From NCBI RefSeq assembly GCF_000349945.1, contig NC_020516.1, forward strand, positions 1,054,001 through 1,118,000: 64,000 bases of DNA, read 5' to 3'. The notes beneath the pieces were generated by a model that was not told where the DNA came from, searched no databases, and saw only the letters and a program-made list of their open reading frames with translations. Below are positions 8,962 to 16,810 of the stretch, in pieces (positions within the stretch are counted from its first letter, which is position 1; the number at the start of each line of letters is the position of its first letter). This DNA comes from Azoarcus sp. KH32C. Lineage in GTDB: Bacteria; Pseudomonadota; Gammaproteobacteria; Burkholderiales; Rhodocyclaceae. Made by a program: the position numbers and the translations under genes.

Positions 8962-10026
8962 TCAGCGAACGACCTGCGTCAGTTCGCCGGACTTGTAACG
9001 CGCGGCGATCTTTTCCAGCGACACGGGCTTGATGCGGCTCGCCTGGCCGGCGCAGCCGAAGGATTCGAAGCGTGCCTTGCACACGAGCTTGGCGGCTTCG
9101 CGCGCCGGCTTCAGGTATTCGCGCGGATCGAACTTCGACGGATTTTCGAACAGGAACTTGCGGATCGCGCCGGTCATCGCGAGACGGATGTCGGTGTCGA
9201 TGTTGATCTTGCGCACGCCGAATTTGATCGCAGTCTGGATTTCCTCGACCGGCACGCCGTAGGTTTCCTTCATGTCGCCGCCGTACTGGCGGATGATCTC
9301 CAGCAGTTCCTGCGGCACGCTCGACGAGCCATGCATCACGAGGTGGGTGTTCGGCAGGCGGGCGTGGATCGCCTTGACGCGCTCGATCGCGAGGATGTCG
9401 CCGGTGGGCTTGCGGGTGAATTTGTAGGCGCCGTGGCTGGTGCCGATGGCGATCGCGAGCGCGTCGCAGTCGGTCTGCTTGACGAAATCGGCGGCCTGGT
9501 CGGGGTCGGTCAGCAGCATCGAGTGGTCGAGCGTGCCCTCGGCGCCCACCCCGTCTTCCTCGCCGGCCTGACCGGTTTCGAGGGAGCCGAGGCAGCCCAG
9601 TTCGGCTTCGACGGTGACGCCGATGGCGTGCGAGAACTTGACCACTTCACGACTCACGGCGACGTTGTAATCGTAGGAGGACGGCGTCTTGCCGTCTTCC
9701 ATCAGGGAGCCATCCATCATGACGCTCGAGAAGCCCGAGCGGATCGCAGCTTGGCAGATCGCGGGCGACTGGCCGTGGTCTTGGTGCATCACGACCGGGA
9801 TATGCGGGTAGGCTTCGACGGCGGCGTCGATCAAGTGGCGCAGGAAGGCTTCGCCGGCGTATTTCCGCGCGCCGGCCGAAGCCTGCATGATCACGGGGCT
9901 GTCGAGTTCGGCCGCGGCTTCCATGATCGCCTGGACCTGTTCCAGATTATTGACGTTGAACGCCGGCAAGCCGTAGCCGTTTTCGGCGGCGTGATCGAGC
10001 AGCTGGCGCATGGAAACGAGGGGCAT
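8962..10026 (-). CDS. fba: Fructose-bisphosphate aldolase, class II (Calvin-cycle subtype)
   Basis: 354 residues. A zinc-dependent aldolase that cleaves or forms fructose-1,6-bisphosphate (and sedoheptulose-1,7-bisphosphate in the Calvin cycle). Metal and catalytic residues are seen in HQDHG (81-85), VEAELGCLG and VMHGSSSVP; the phosphate-binding region KINIDTDIR is present. Length and the C-terminal region match the CbbA/Fba subtype of proteobacterial autotrophs. Start ATG 10026 has GGAGAAG 5-11 bases upstream; the longer open frame to 10173 lacks support. It is the last glycolytic gene of the minus-strand series cbbP-tkt-gap-pgk-pyk-fba, but a terminator at 10136-10161 means it has its own promoter. 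Confidence 0.95.
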   Translation of the reverse strand: MPLVSMRQLLDHAAENGYGLPAFNVNNLEQVQAIMEAAAELDSPVIMQASAGARKYAGEAFLRHLIDAAVEAYPHIPVVMHQDHGQSPAICQAAIRSGFSSVMMDGSLMEDGKTPSSYDYNVAVSREVVKFSHAIGVTVEAELGCLGSLETGQAGEEDGVGAEGTLDHSMLLTDPDQAADFVKQTDCDALAIAIGTSHGAYKFTRKPTGDILAIERVKAIHARLPNTHLVMHGSSSVPQELLEIIRQYGGDMKETYGVPVEEIQTAIKFGVRKINIDTDIRLAMTGAIRKFLFENPSKFDPREYLKPAREAAKLVCKARFESFGCAGQASRIKPVSLEKIAARYKSGELTQVVR

Positions 10027-10135
10027 GGGACTTCTCCGATTGGTTTTCTGGCACAACTTTGTGCGACTAACTGCGCATTTTAACGTCAGTCGGCACCCGA
10101 TGGGCTTCGCGCGCGGCATGGCGGCGCACAAGAAA

Positions 10136-10161
10136 ATGGCCCGGAGCTCGCTCCGGGCCAT
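10136..10161 (-). terminator. Perfect hairpin terminator downstream of the 10197-10409 remnant
   Basis: A 12-bp perfect stem (10136-10147 with 10150-10161) with a minimal loop. On the minus strand it is followed by TTTTC. It separates the bluB/remnant transcript from the fba promoter region (about 10027-10130), where no confident promoter was identified. Confidence 0.75.
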
Positions 10162-10196
10162 CGCGGCCGCCACAGACGGGGTTGGAGGGGGTTACC

Positions 10197-10409
10197 TTAC
10201 TTGAGCAACTCCGCCTGCGTTGCCGCATCAACACGTCCGGTGACGGGAATCTCGCGGTCGTCCGGCATGCCCGAACCGAAACCGAGTTTGTTGGCTTTAA
10301 TTGGAGCGTCCTTCAGGCCGATGGTTCCTTCGGAGTAGCCCGCCGGTAGGGATGCGCAGGTGAGGGCGCGCTTGCCGCGGACGACGAGTCGGCCTCTCTC
10401 AACGCGGGG
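10197..10409 (-). pseudogene. 5'-truncated coding remnant, possibly peptidoglycan-binding C-terminus
   Basis: An open frame of 70 codons ending in TAA (10199-10197), followed 35 bases later by a good terminator. The frame opens directly after an in-frame TAA (10412-10410) and contains no ATG, GTG or TTG upstream of a late ATG at 10268, so it cannot be translated as a normal gene. The last residues, IPVTGRVDAATQAELLK, resemble the end of a peptidoglycan-binding (PGBD-type) repeat. Read as the surviving 3' end of a gene whose 5' part was lost next to bluB. It could instead be chance coding; confidence is modest. Confidence 0.4.
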
Positions 10410-10422
10410 TTAACTCACCTCC

Positions 10423-11178
10423 TCAGATAGGCGGAATGCCTTGTGCGGCGCGATGTTGCGCTTGCCTGAGGGCTTGCCGAAGCCCTTCGCCTTCGGGTGC
10501 CGCACCGCCCCAGCCGTCGAAGTGCACGAGCTCGTCGAGCGGGAGGCGCGGACGCCATCCGGCGGTCTGCAGTTCGGGCTGGTCGAGGAAATGGCTGACG
10601 TGTCCGACGCACAGGTAGGCGACCGGAATGATGCGTTGGGGCAGGCCGAGGATCTCGCGGATGCGTGCCTGGCGGTAGATGCTGACCCAGCCGACGCCGA
10701 GGCCCTCGGCGCGCGCCGCGAGCCACAGGTTCTGCACCGCGCAGACCGTGCTGTAGAGGTCCATCGCCTTGATGTGCGTGCGTCCGATGACGACCGGGCC
10801 GGCGCGGTCGCGGTCGCAGGTGATGCAGAGATTCACGGGCGCTTCGAGGATGCCTTGCAGGCGCAGGCCGGAGTACACCTCGCGCTGCTTGCCTTCGAAC
10901 ATCTGCGCCGCTTCGGCATTGGCCTCGGCGAAGGCGGCATGCACCTGCTGCTTGACGGCCATGTCGCGGATCACGACGAAGCTCCATGGCTGCATGAAGC
11001 CGACCGAGGGCGCGAAGTGGGCCGCGGTGAGGATGCGAGCGAGCATGTCGTCGGCAACCGGATTGGGCAGGAACTGGCCGCGGACGTCGCGCCGCGCGAG
11101 GATGTTGCGATAGACGGTCGCGCGCTCGGCGTCGTCGAAGTGGTGATGAGCCTGGTGGCCCGGGTGTGTGCCGTTCAT
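10423..11178 (-). CDS. bluB: 5,6-dimethylbenzimidazole synthase
   Basis: 251 residues of the nitroreductase fold, BluB type. The enzyme uses oxygen and reduced FMN to fragment the flavin into 5,6-dimethylbenzimidazole, the lower ligand of vitamin B12. Typical segments are YRNILARRDVRGQFLPNPV, HFAPSVGFMQPWSFVV, CDRDRAGPVVIGRTH and GVGWVSIYR. Start ATG 11178 (MNGTHPGHQ) is preceded by AGAAGGGG. The cobalamin riboswitch upstream (11233-11415) argues directly for B12-responsive control and supports this assignment over a generic nitroreductase. A PduO-type cobalamin adenosyltransferase lies at 59999-60550. Confidence 0.93.
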   Translation of the reverse strand: MNGTHPGHQAHHHFDDAERATVYRNILARRDVRGQFLPNPVADDMLARILTAAHFAPSVGFMQPWSFVVIRDMAVKQQVHAAFAEANAEAAQMFEGKQREVYSGLRLQGILEAPVNLCITCDRDRAGPVVIGRTHIKAMDLYSTVCAVQNLWLAARAEGLGVGWVSIYRQARIREILGLPQRIIPVAYLCVGHVSHFLDQPELQTAGWRPRLPLDELVHFDGWGGAAPEGEGLRQALRQAQHRAAQGIPPI

Positions 11179-11232
11179 GGATTCCCCTTCTGAAGCACGG
11201 TGGGCGACAGGCGGGCCTGCCTGCCGCAATGT

Positions 11233-11415
11233 GCCTCCGGGCCGGTCTTCTGACTCGGGTTCGTCCCGCGCCGCGCCTTCCCGCCCGGACGGGCAGTGGC
11301 ATGTTGCGGCGGCGGTCCCCCTCACAGCGTTGGGCACGTTGCGGAATCGGCGCGATCTTTCGAAGGCGCCTCACCGCATTTCCGATTCTCCTGCCGATGG
11401 CAGGCACCCGGAGGC
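11233..11415 (-). promoter_or_regulatory. Cobalamin (AdoCbl) riboswitch upstream of bluB
   Basis: Read on the minus strand, the B12-box AGTCAGAAGACCGGCC lies near the 3' end (about 11237-11256). The conserved core elements ATGCGGTGAGG, GCTGTGAGGGGGACC and GCCACTGCCCG...GGGAAGGC come before it in the expected order. Nine bases at the 5' end (11415-11407) pair perfectly with nine at the 3' end (11241-11233), forming helix P1. A hairpin-capable CAGGC...GCCTG segment follows before the bluB ribosome site, a plausible expression platform. High cobalamin would be expected to repress bluB. Confidence 0.9.
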
Positions 11416-11465
11416 AATGTCTGGTCGAGCGCGGCAGTGTAGCAGCCGCGCGCGGACCGCGGAGC

Positions 11466-12914
11466 TTATTGCTCGGTGAGATGCGGCGCCGGATGCTCGC
11501 CCACGCGTACGATCTTCAGCGTGTTCGTGCCGCCCGAGGTGCCGATCGGCTCGCCGATGGTCAGCACGATCAGGTCGCCGCGCTCGACGACGCCCTGGTC
11601 GAGCAGGATCTGCTCGGCTTCCCACAGCAGCACGTCGCGGTCCTGATGCGTCTGCGACATCAGCAGCGGGAAGACCTCACGGTACAACGTCATCTGGTTG
11701 CGGGCCGAGGCTTCCGGGGTCAGCGCATAGATCGGCACGCCGCTGTTCAGACGGCTCATCCACAGCGCCGTCGAGCCGGTCTGGGTCAGCGAGGCGATGG
11801 CTTTCACCTTGAGGTGCCAGGCGGTCCAGATCGCGGCCATCGCGATCGACTGGTCGATGCGCGTGAAGACGCGGTCGAGGACGTCGCGATCCAGCGTGAC
11901 GTCCGAAGACTTCTCCGCTTCGAGGCAGACCCGGCTCATCGCCTCGACGACCTCGACCGGGTACTTGCCGGAGGCGGTCTCCGCCGACAGCATCACCGCA
12001 TCGCTGCCGTCGAGCACCGCGTTGGCGACGTCCGAGACTTCGGCGCGCGTCGGCACCGGACTCGTGATCATCGACTCCATCATCTGCGTCGCCGTGATCG
12101 TGAGCTTGTTGCGGTCGCGTGCGGCGCGGATCATCTTCTTTTGCAGCGCCGGCACCGCGGCGTCGCCGACTTCGACCGCGAGGTCACCGCGCGCGACCAT
12201 GATGCCGTCCGAGGCGTCGAGGATCTCGTCGAGGTTGGCCACCGCCTCGGTGCGCTCGATCTTCGCGATCAGCAGCGCCTCGGAACCCGCGGCACGCAGC
12301 AGCTGGCGCGCCATGTACATGTCGGCCGCGCTCTTCGGGAAAGAGACCGCAACGAAATCGACGCCGATCTCGGCGGCCGTCTTGATGTCGTCCATGTCCT
12401 TCGCGGTCAGTGCCGGCGCGGTCAGGCCGCCGCCCTGGCGGTTGATGCCCTTGTTGTTGGACAGTTCGCCGCCCACGCGCACCGTCGTGTGGATCTCGTG
12501 GCCGATGACGCGATCGACGACGAGCTTGAGGCGCCCGTCGTCGAGCAGCAGCACATCGCCCGCCTTGACGTCCTTCGGCAGGTTCTTGTAGTCGAGGCCG
12601 ACGCGGCCGATGTCGCCCAGCTCGCATCGGGCATCGAGAATGAAGGGGGCGTCCTTTTGCAGATGCACGCGGTCGCCGGCGAACTTGCCGACGCGGATCT
12701 TCGGCCCCTGCAGGTCGCCGAGGATGCCGACCGAGCGTCCGCACCGCGCCGCCGCTTCGCGAATCGCCGCTGCCCGCGCGATGTGGTCTTCCGCCTTGCC
12801 ATGCGAAAAATTCATCCGCACGACGTCGATGCCGGCATGCACCATGCGTTCGAGGACTTGCGGATCAGTCGAGGCGGGACCGAGGGTGGCGACGATCTTG
12901 GTGTGGCGGGGCAT
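11466..12914 (-). CDS. pyk: Pyruvate kinase
   Basis: 482 residues. Converts phosphoenolpyruvate and ADP to pyruvate and ATP. Landmarks are TKIVATLGPAS at the N-terminus, VRMNFSHG, the catalytic-lysine segment LLIAKIERTEAV, IMVARGDLAVEVG and AVMLSAETASGKYPVE. The C-terminal allosteric domain ends TSGGTNTLKIVRVG. Start ATG 12914 follows GGAGAC; the upstream in-frame ATG at 12947 has no ribosome site. It is separated from pgk by two plus-strand genes, so it is probably transcribed from its own promoter in 12915-13020, divergent from the Cache-protein gene. Confidence 0.96.
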   Translation of the reverse strand: MPRHTKIVATLGPASTDPQVLERMVHAGIDVVRMNFSHGKAEDHIARAAAIREAAARCGRSVGILGDLQGPKIRVGKFAGDRVHLQKDAPFILDARCELGDIGRVGLDYKNLPKDVKAGDVLLLDDGRLKLVVDRVIGHEIHTTVRVGGELSNNKGINRQGGGLTAPALTAKDMDDIKTAAEIGVDFVAVSFPKSAADMYMARQLLRAAGSEALLIAKIERTEAVANLDEILDASDGIMVARGDLAVEVGDAAVPALQKKMIRAARDRNKLTITATQMMESMITSPVPTRAEVSDVANAVLDGSDAVMLSAETASGKYPVEVVEAMSRVCLEAEKSSDVTLDRDVLDRVFTRIDQSIAMAAIWTAWHLKVKAIASLTQTGSTALWMSRLNSGVPIYALTPEASARNQMTLYREVFPLLMSQTHQDRDVLLWEAEQILLDQGVVERGDLIVLTIGEPIGTSGGTNTLKIVRVGEHPAPHLTEQ

Positions 12915-13035
12915 GCTGTCTCCGTGTCGATATGCATCCGAGGACACGATTCTACCTCCACGACTCGGCGACGAGACCGACGGGGCGGCGTTTCGCCGCC
13001 GGTCGGATTCGTGCGAACCTGCCTACGCCAGCCTA

Positions 13036-13062
13036 TCGACAGATGCTGTTGCTTCCTATAAT
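13036..13062 (+). promoter_or_regulatory. Candidate sigma70 promoter for the tandem-Cache gene
   Basis: A perfect -10 hexamer TATAAT at 13057-13062 with TCGACA (one mismatch to consensus) at 13036-13041. The 15-base spacer is short. The gene starts 40 bases downstream. The rest of 12915-13101 shows no other feature except possible minus-strand promoter sequence for pyk (TAGAAT at 12954-12949, without a good -35). Confidence 0.45.
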
Positions 13063-13101
13063 TTTGCTTTCATCAATCCAGCCTCCGGACCTTCGAACGC
13101 C

Positions 13102-13977
13102 ATGAAATCTGCTTTCCTCGCATCACTCTGTGTGCCAGTCCTGATGATGCAGCCCGTGCTCGCAGCCGATCCCGTGCCCGCCTACGGGCAGGGGCCCCTC
13201 GTACAGCGGGCCGACGAGAGCCGCAGTCAGCGGCTGCTCGACAAGGCGGTCGCGCGTTTCCGGGAGGTCGGCGACGCGGCGTTCGACGAATTCAACCGCG
13301 CGCCGCAGTTTGCGGATCGCGAGCTCTACGTGTATGCGCTCGCCACGGACGGCACCATGCTCGCCAGCGGCGGGTCCTCGGTGGCCCTGGTTGGACGCAA
13401 TGTCGCGACGATGCAGGACTCCGCCGGCAAGCCCTTCTTCCGCGAAATGCTCGATGTCGCGGCGAAGAGCGATGCGGGCCGCGTCGAGTATCGCTGGCTC
13501 AATCGCCAGGACAGGCGCGAGGAGCAGAAGGTGACGCTGTTCCGCAAGGTGGGCGAGCGCATCATCGCGGTCGGCTACTACGTCCCGCGGGCGACCCCGG
13601 CGCAGGCGAAGGATCTGCTGGAGCGCGCCATTGCGAGAGTGAAGGAGAAAGGGGCGGAGTCGGCGCTGGCATCCTTCAATGCGCTCAATGGCGGTTTCAT
13701 GCAGGACGACCTTTACGTGTTCGCGATCGACCTCGATTCGCAGCGTTTCCTCGCGCACGGCGCGATGCCCAAGCTGGTCGGCACGGACGGCCACGAGTTG
13801 CGCGATCCCAAGGGCAAGGCGATCGTTGCGGACATGGTGAATATCGTCAGCCGCAAAGGCGCGGGTGAGCTCGACTACGCTTGGCGCAACCCGGTCACCG
13901 ACAAGCTGGAGACCAAGCACTCCTTCCTTCAGCGGGTCGACGGCATGCTGGTCGGCGTCGGCTACTACACGCGCTGA
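13102..13977 (+). CDS. Secreted protein with two tandem Cache sensor domains, no output domain
   Basis: 291 residues. A cleavable signal peptide (MKSAFLASLCVPVLMMQPVLA) is followed by two homologous units of about 125 residues. Each has a helix (LLDKAVARFREVGDAAF; LLERAIARVKEKGAESAL), then ELYVYALATDG or DLYVFAIDLDS, then GRVEYRW or GELDYAW, ending in VGYY. These are single-Cache ligand-binding folds, normally the extracytoplasmic part of receptors. Here no membrane anchor or signalling domain follows, so it is probably a soluble periplasmic ligand-binding protein with an unknown partner. Start ATG 13102 lacks a clear Shine-Dalgarno sequence; the longer open frame upstream overlaps pyk and is not credible. 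Confidence 0.8.
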   Translation: MKSAFLASLCVPVLMMQPVLAADPVPAYGQGPLVQRADESRSQRLLDKAVARFREVGDAAFDEFNRAPQFADRELYVYALATDGTMLASGGSSVALVGRNVATMQDSAGKPFFREMLDVAAKSDAGRVEYRWLNRQDRREEQKVTLFRKVGERIIAVGYYVPRATPAQAKDLLERAIARVKEKGAESALASFNALNGGFMQDDLYVFAIDLDSQRFLAHGAMPKLVGTDGHELRDPKGKAIVADMVNIVSRKGAGELDYAWRNPVTDKLETKHSFLQRVDGMLVGVGYYTR

Positions 13978-14103
13978 GGGGGTGCGTTGGCAGGTGCGAC
14001 GCGATGGGTTGACCTCGGACAATATCGTCCCGGCGCTGATCCACGACAATGCGGGAGCCGCGTTTCGCGGCGTAAATATCTGAATACACGAGGAAGAGTC
14101 CCG

Positions 14104-14352
14104 ATGATCGACGAGGTAACCCGCTCCCTGCTCGACAGCCTGCCGCGTGGCGCCAGCTACGACCTGTCGGTGGTGCACGATGCCGAAAGCAATCTGCACG
14201 CGCTGACGATCGTGATCGACGGGGAAAGCTTCCGCCCCGGCATCGGCTACGAGAGCAGCGACGATTTCGAATTCGATCGCGACCAGATTGCCGAATACCT
14301 GGTCACGCGCAAGCAAAAATGCGGCGGCTGCGGCGGGTGCCGCTGCGGCTGA
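14104..14352 (+). CDS. Small protein with Cys/Gly-rich C-terminal tail
   Basis: 82 residues, not assigned to a known family. The first 70 residues look like a compact alpha/beta domain (LTIVIDGESFRPGIGYESSDD). The last ten are CGGCGGCRCG, four cysteines spaced by glycines, directly before the stop. Such a tail could bind a metal or cofactor, or be modified. No cyclodehydratase or other peptide-modifying enzyme is nearby. A good ribosome site (AGGAAGAG) precedes ATG 14104. It lies 126 bases after the Cache-protein gene on the same strand and ends at a bidirectional terminator against pgk. Confidence 0.7.
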   Translation: MIDEVTRSLLDSLPRGASYDLSVVHDAESNLHALTIVIDGESFRPGIGYESSDDFEFDRDQIAEYLVTRKQKCGGCGGCRCG

Positions 14353-14368
14353 ACCAGCCCAAGCAAGC

Positions 14369-14396
14369 AAAACGGCCACCCGAGGGTGGCCGTTTT
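14369..14396. terminator. Bidirectional terminator between the Cys/Gly-tail gene and pgk
   Basis: A 12-bp stem (14369-14380 with 14385-14396) and four-base loop. A T-run (14393-14397) follows on the plus strand and an A-run precedes it, giving U-tracts in both directions. It serves the convergent 14104-14352 and pgk genes. Confidence 0.85.
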
Positions 14397-14438
14397 TCAT
14401 TACGGGCCGGCTGTCCGGCCCCGTCGTGACGATGCGTC

Positions 14439-15623
14439 TCAGTCGTTGAAGCGGCCTTCGAGCGCTGCGATCGCGGGCAGGGTCTTGCCTTCGAGGAACT
14501 CCAGGAACGCGCCGCCGCCGGTCGAGATGTAGCCGACGTCCTGGGCGATGTGGAACTTCGCAATCGCCGCCAGGGTGTCGCCGCCGCCGGCGATGCAGAA
14601 GGCCTCAGAGTGGGCGATCGCGGAGGCCATCATCTTCGTGCCGCCGGCGAACTGGTTGTGCTCGAACACGCCGACCGGGCCGTTCCAGACGATCGTGCCG
14701 GCGTGGGCGATGATGTCGGCGAGCTTCGCCGAGGTCTTCGGGCCGACGTCGAGGATGCGGTCATGCGGGCCGACTTCGTCGACCGGGATGCGGTTGGCGC
14801 GCGCGAGCGCCGACACTTCATCGGCGACGACGACGTCGACCGGCAGCGGCACTTCGGCGCCGCGTGCCTTCATCATGTCCATGATCGCCTGCGCTTCCTT
14901 CACCAGTTCCGGCTCGGCGAGCGAGTCGCCGATGCGCTTGCCGGAGGCGAGCAGGAAGGTGTTGGCGATGCCGCCGCCGACGATCAGCTGGTCGACCTTG
15001 TCGGCGAGCGACTTCAGGATGGTCAGCTTGCTCGACACCTTGGCGCCGCCGACGATCGCGACGAGCGGGCGGGCCGGGGTCTCGGTGGCCTTGGTGAGCG
15101 CATCGATCTCGGCCCCCATCAGCATGCCGGCGCAGGCGACCGGTGCGAAGCGGGCGATGCCGTGAGTCGTCGCCTCGGCGCGGTGGGCGGTGCCGAATGC
15201 GTCATTGACGTAGACGTCGCACAGCGCGGCCATCTTCTTCGCGAGTTCTTCGTTGTCCTTCTTCTCGCCCTTGTTGCAGCGGCAGTTTTCGAGCAACACG
15301 ATCTCGCCGGCCTTGACTTCGAAACCGCCCTCGACCCAGTCGCGGATCAGGCGCACCGGCTTGTGCAGCAGCTCGCCCATGCGCACGGCGATCGGTGCGA
15401 GCGTGTCTTCGGCGCGGCATTCACCTTCGGTCGGGCGACCGAGGTGCGAGGTCACCATCACGGCGGCGCCGTTGTCGAGGCAGTACTTGATCGACGGCAG
15501 CGAGGCACGGATGCGGGTGTCCTCGACGATGTTGCCGGCCTCGTCCTGCGGCACGTTGAGGTCGGCACGGATGAAGACGCGCTTGCCGGCGACGTCGAGC
15601 TCGGCGAGTTTCTTGACTTGCAT
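14439..15623 (-). CDS. pgk: Phosphoglycerate kinase
   Basis: 394 residues. Reversible ATP-forming transfer from 1,3-bisphosphoglycerate in glycolysis; it runs in the ATP-consuming direction in gluconeogenesis and the Calvin cycle. The N-terminal substrate half contains RVFIRADLNVPQ, HLGRPTEG and VYVNDAFGTAHRAEA. The C-terminal nucleotide half contains AIVGGAKVSSKL, VWNGPVGVFE and CIAGGGDTLAAI. It follows gap by 66 bases, with a weak hairpin between them (15645-15665) that could reduce but not necessarily stop read-through. Confidence 0.97.
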   Translation of the reverse strand: MQVKKLAELDVAGKRVFIRADLNVPQDEAGNIVEDTRIRASLPSIKYCLDNGAAVMVTSHLGRPTEGECRAEDTLAPIAVRMGELLHKPVRLIRDWVEGGFEVKAGEIVLLENCRCNKGEKKDNEELAKKMAALCDVYVNDAFGTAHRAEATTHGIARFAPVACAGMLMGAEIDALTKATETPARPLVAIVGGAKVSSKLTILKSLADKVDQLIVGGGIANTFLLASGKRIGDSLAEPELVKEAQAIMDMMKARGAEVPLPVDVVVADEVSALARANRIPVDEVGPHDRILDVGPKTSAKLADIIAHAGTIVWNGPVGVFEHNQFAGGTKMMASAIAHSEAFCIAGGGDTLAAIAKFHIAQDVGYISTGGGAFLEFLEGKTLPAIAALEGRFND

Positions 15624-15644
15624 GGATTCCTTCCCGATGTGAAA

Positions 15645-15665
15645 ACGCCCCGCGGAGCAGGGCGT
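15645..15665 (-). terminator. Weak hairpin between gap and pgk
   Basis: ACGCCC (15645-15650) pairs with GGGCGT (15660-15665). On the minus strand a TTTTC tract follows. The stem is only 6 bp, so partial attenuation is more likely than full termination. Confidence 0.45.
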
Positions 15666-15689
15666 CGGATTGCGTGCTGAGCTGGCGGC

Positions 15690-16706
15690 TTACTTCGCGT
15701 TGTGGACTGCGCGGGCGGCGTCCAGCATGCGGCAGGAGTAGCCCCACTCGTTGTCGTACCAGGCGAGCACCTTGACGAGGTTGCCGTCCATCACGCGGGT
15801 CTGGGTCGCGTCGAAGATCGACGAGTGCGAGTCGTGGTTGAAGTCCATCGACACCAGCGGATCTTCATTAACGGCCAGCACGCCCTTCAGCGGGCCCTTG
15901 GCGGCTTCCTTCATCAGCGCGTTGATCTCTTCCTTCGAGGTTGCGCGGCTGGCGGTGAAGGTGAGGTCGACGAGCGACACGTTCATCACCGGCACGCGCA
16001 GCGCGAAGCCGTCGAACTTGCCCTTCAGCGCGGGCAGCACCAGGCCGACGGCCTTGGCGGCGCCGGTCTTGGTCGGGATGATGTTCTGTGCAGCGGCGCG
16101 GGCGCGGCGCAGGTCCTTGTGGCGCACGTCGACCAGCACCTGGTCGTTGGTGTAGGCGTGCACGGTGGTCATCAGGCCCTTCTCGATCCCGATGTTGTCC
16201 TGCAGCACCTTCGCGACCGGCGCGAGGCAGTTGGTCGTGCAGGAGGCGTTCGAGATGACGGTCATCGCCGAGGTCAGCACCTCGTGGTTCACGCCGTAGA
16301 CGATGGTCGCATCGACGTCGTCGCCGCCCGGGGCGGAGATCAGCACCTTCTTCGCGCCCTGCTTCAGCAGCACTTCGGCCTTGGCCTTGGCGGTGTACGC
16401 GCCCGTGCACTCGAGCAGCACGTCGACGCCCAGGTCGCCCCAATTCACGCCCAGCGGATCCTTCGTCGAGAAGAAGGGGATGCGGTCGCCGTTGACGATC
16501 ATCACGTTGTCGCCTTCGGTCTCGACCGGGAAGGCGAAACGACCGTGGGTCGTGTCGTACTTCGTCAGGTGGGCGTTGGTCGCCAGGTCGCCGGAGGCGT
16601 TGATCGCGACGATCTCGAACTGGTCGCGCAGACCGAGTTCATAGAGGGCGCGCAGGGTGCAGCGACCGATACGGCCGTAGCCGTTGATGGCGAGTTTGAT
16701 GGTCAT
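15690..16706 (-). CDS. gap: Glyceraldehyde-3-phosphate dehydrogenase, type I
   Basis: 338 residues. Rossmann domain INGYGRIGR, catalytic Cys in SNASCTTNCLAP, substrate-binding HAYTNDQ and RVPVMNVSLVDL, and C-terminal WYDNEWGYSCRM. The nucleotide-specificity loop reads VAINASGD (N36-A37-S38) where NAD-specific enzymes have an aspartate after the Asn. The second specificity position reads VDVRHKD in place of the usual LDLPHKD. Both changes are known features of NADP-using forms such as Bacillus GapB, so it may accept NADPH in the biosynthetic direction. Start ATG 16706 is set by the conserved N-terminus. The gene lies between tkt and pgk. Confidence 0.96.
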   Translation of the reverse strand: MTIKLAINGYGRIGRCTLRALYELGLRDQFEIVAINASGDLATNAHLTKYDTTHGRFAFPVETEGDNVMIVNGDRIPFFSTKDPLGVNWGDLGVDVLLECTGAYTAKAKAEVLLKQGAKKVLISAPGGDDVDATIVYGVNHEVLTSAMTVISNASCTTNCLAPVAKVLQDNIGIEKGLMTTVHAYTNDQVLVDVRHKDLRRARAAAQNIIPTKTGAAKAVGLVLPALKGKFDGFALRVPVMNVSLVDLTFTASRATSKEEINALMKEAAKGPLKGVLAVNEDPLVSMDFNHDSHSSIFDATQTRVMDGNLVKVLAWYDNEWGYSCRMLDAARAVHNAK

Positions 16707-16810
16707 CGAGGGATCTCCCGGAGCGTTGAAACGAAAAACACCACAACTTGGGACTGCCTGCGCCGGGGATGCCGGCGCGGGGCGCGCCGGGAGCCTCGGG
16801 CGCCGACGCG

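Noticed and set aside
11166..13061. A 631-codon plus-strand open frame across bluB/pyk
   Set aside because: It lies antisense to well-supported bluB and pyk and its translation is low-complexity Arg/Asp/Val-rich, typical of the mirror of a GC-rich gene.
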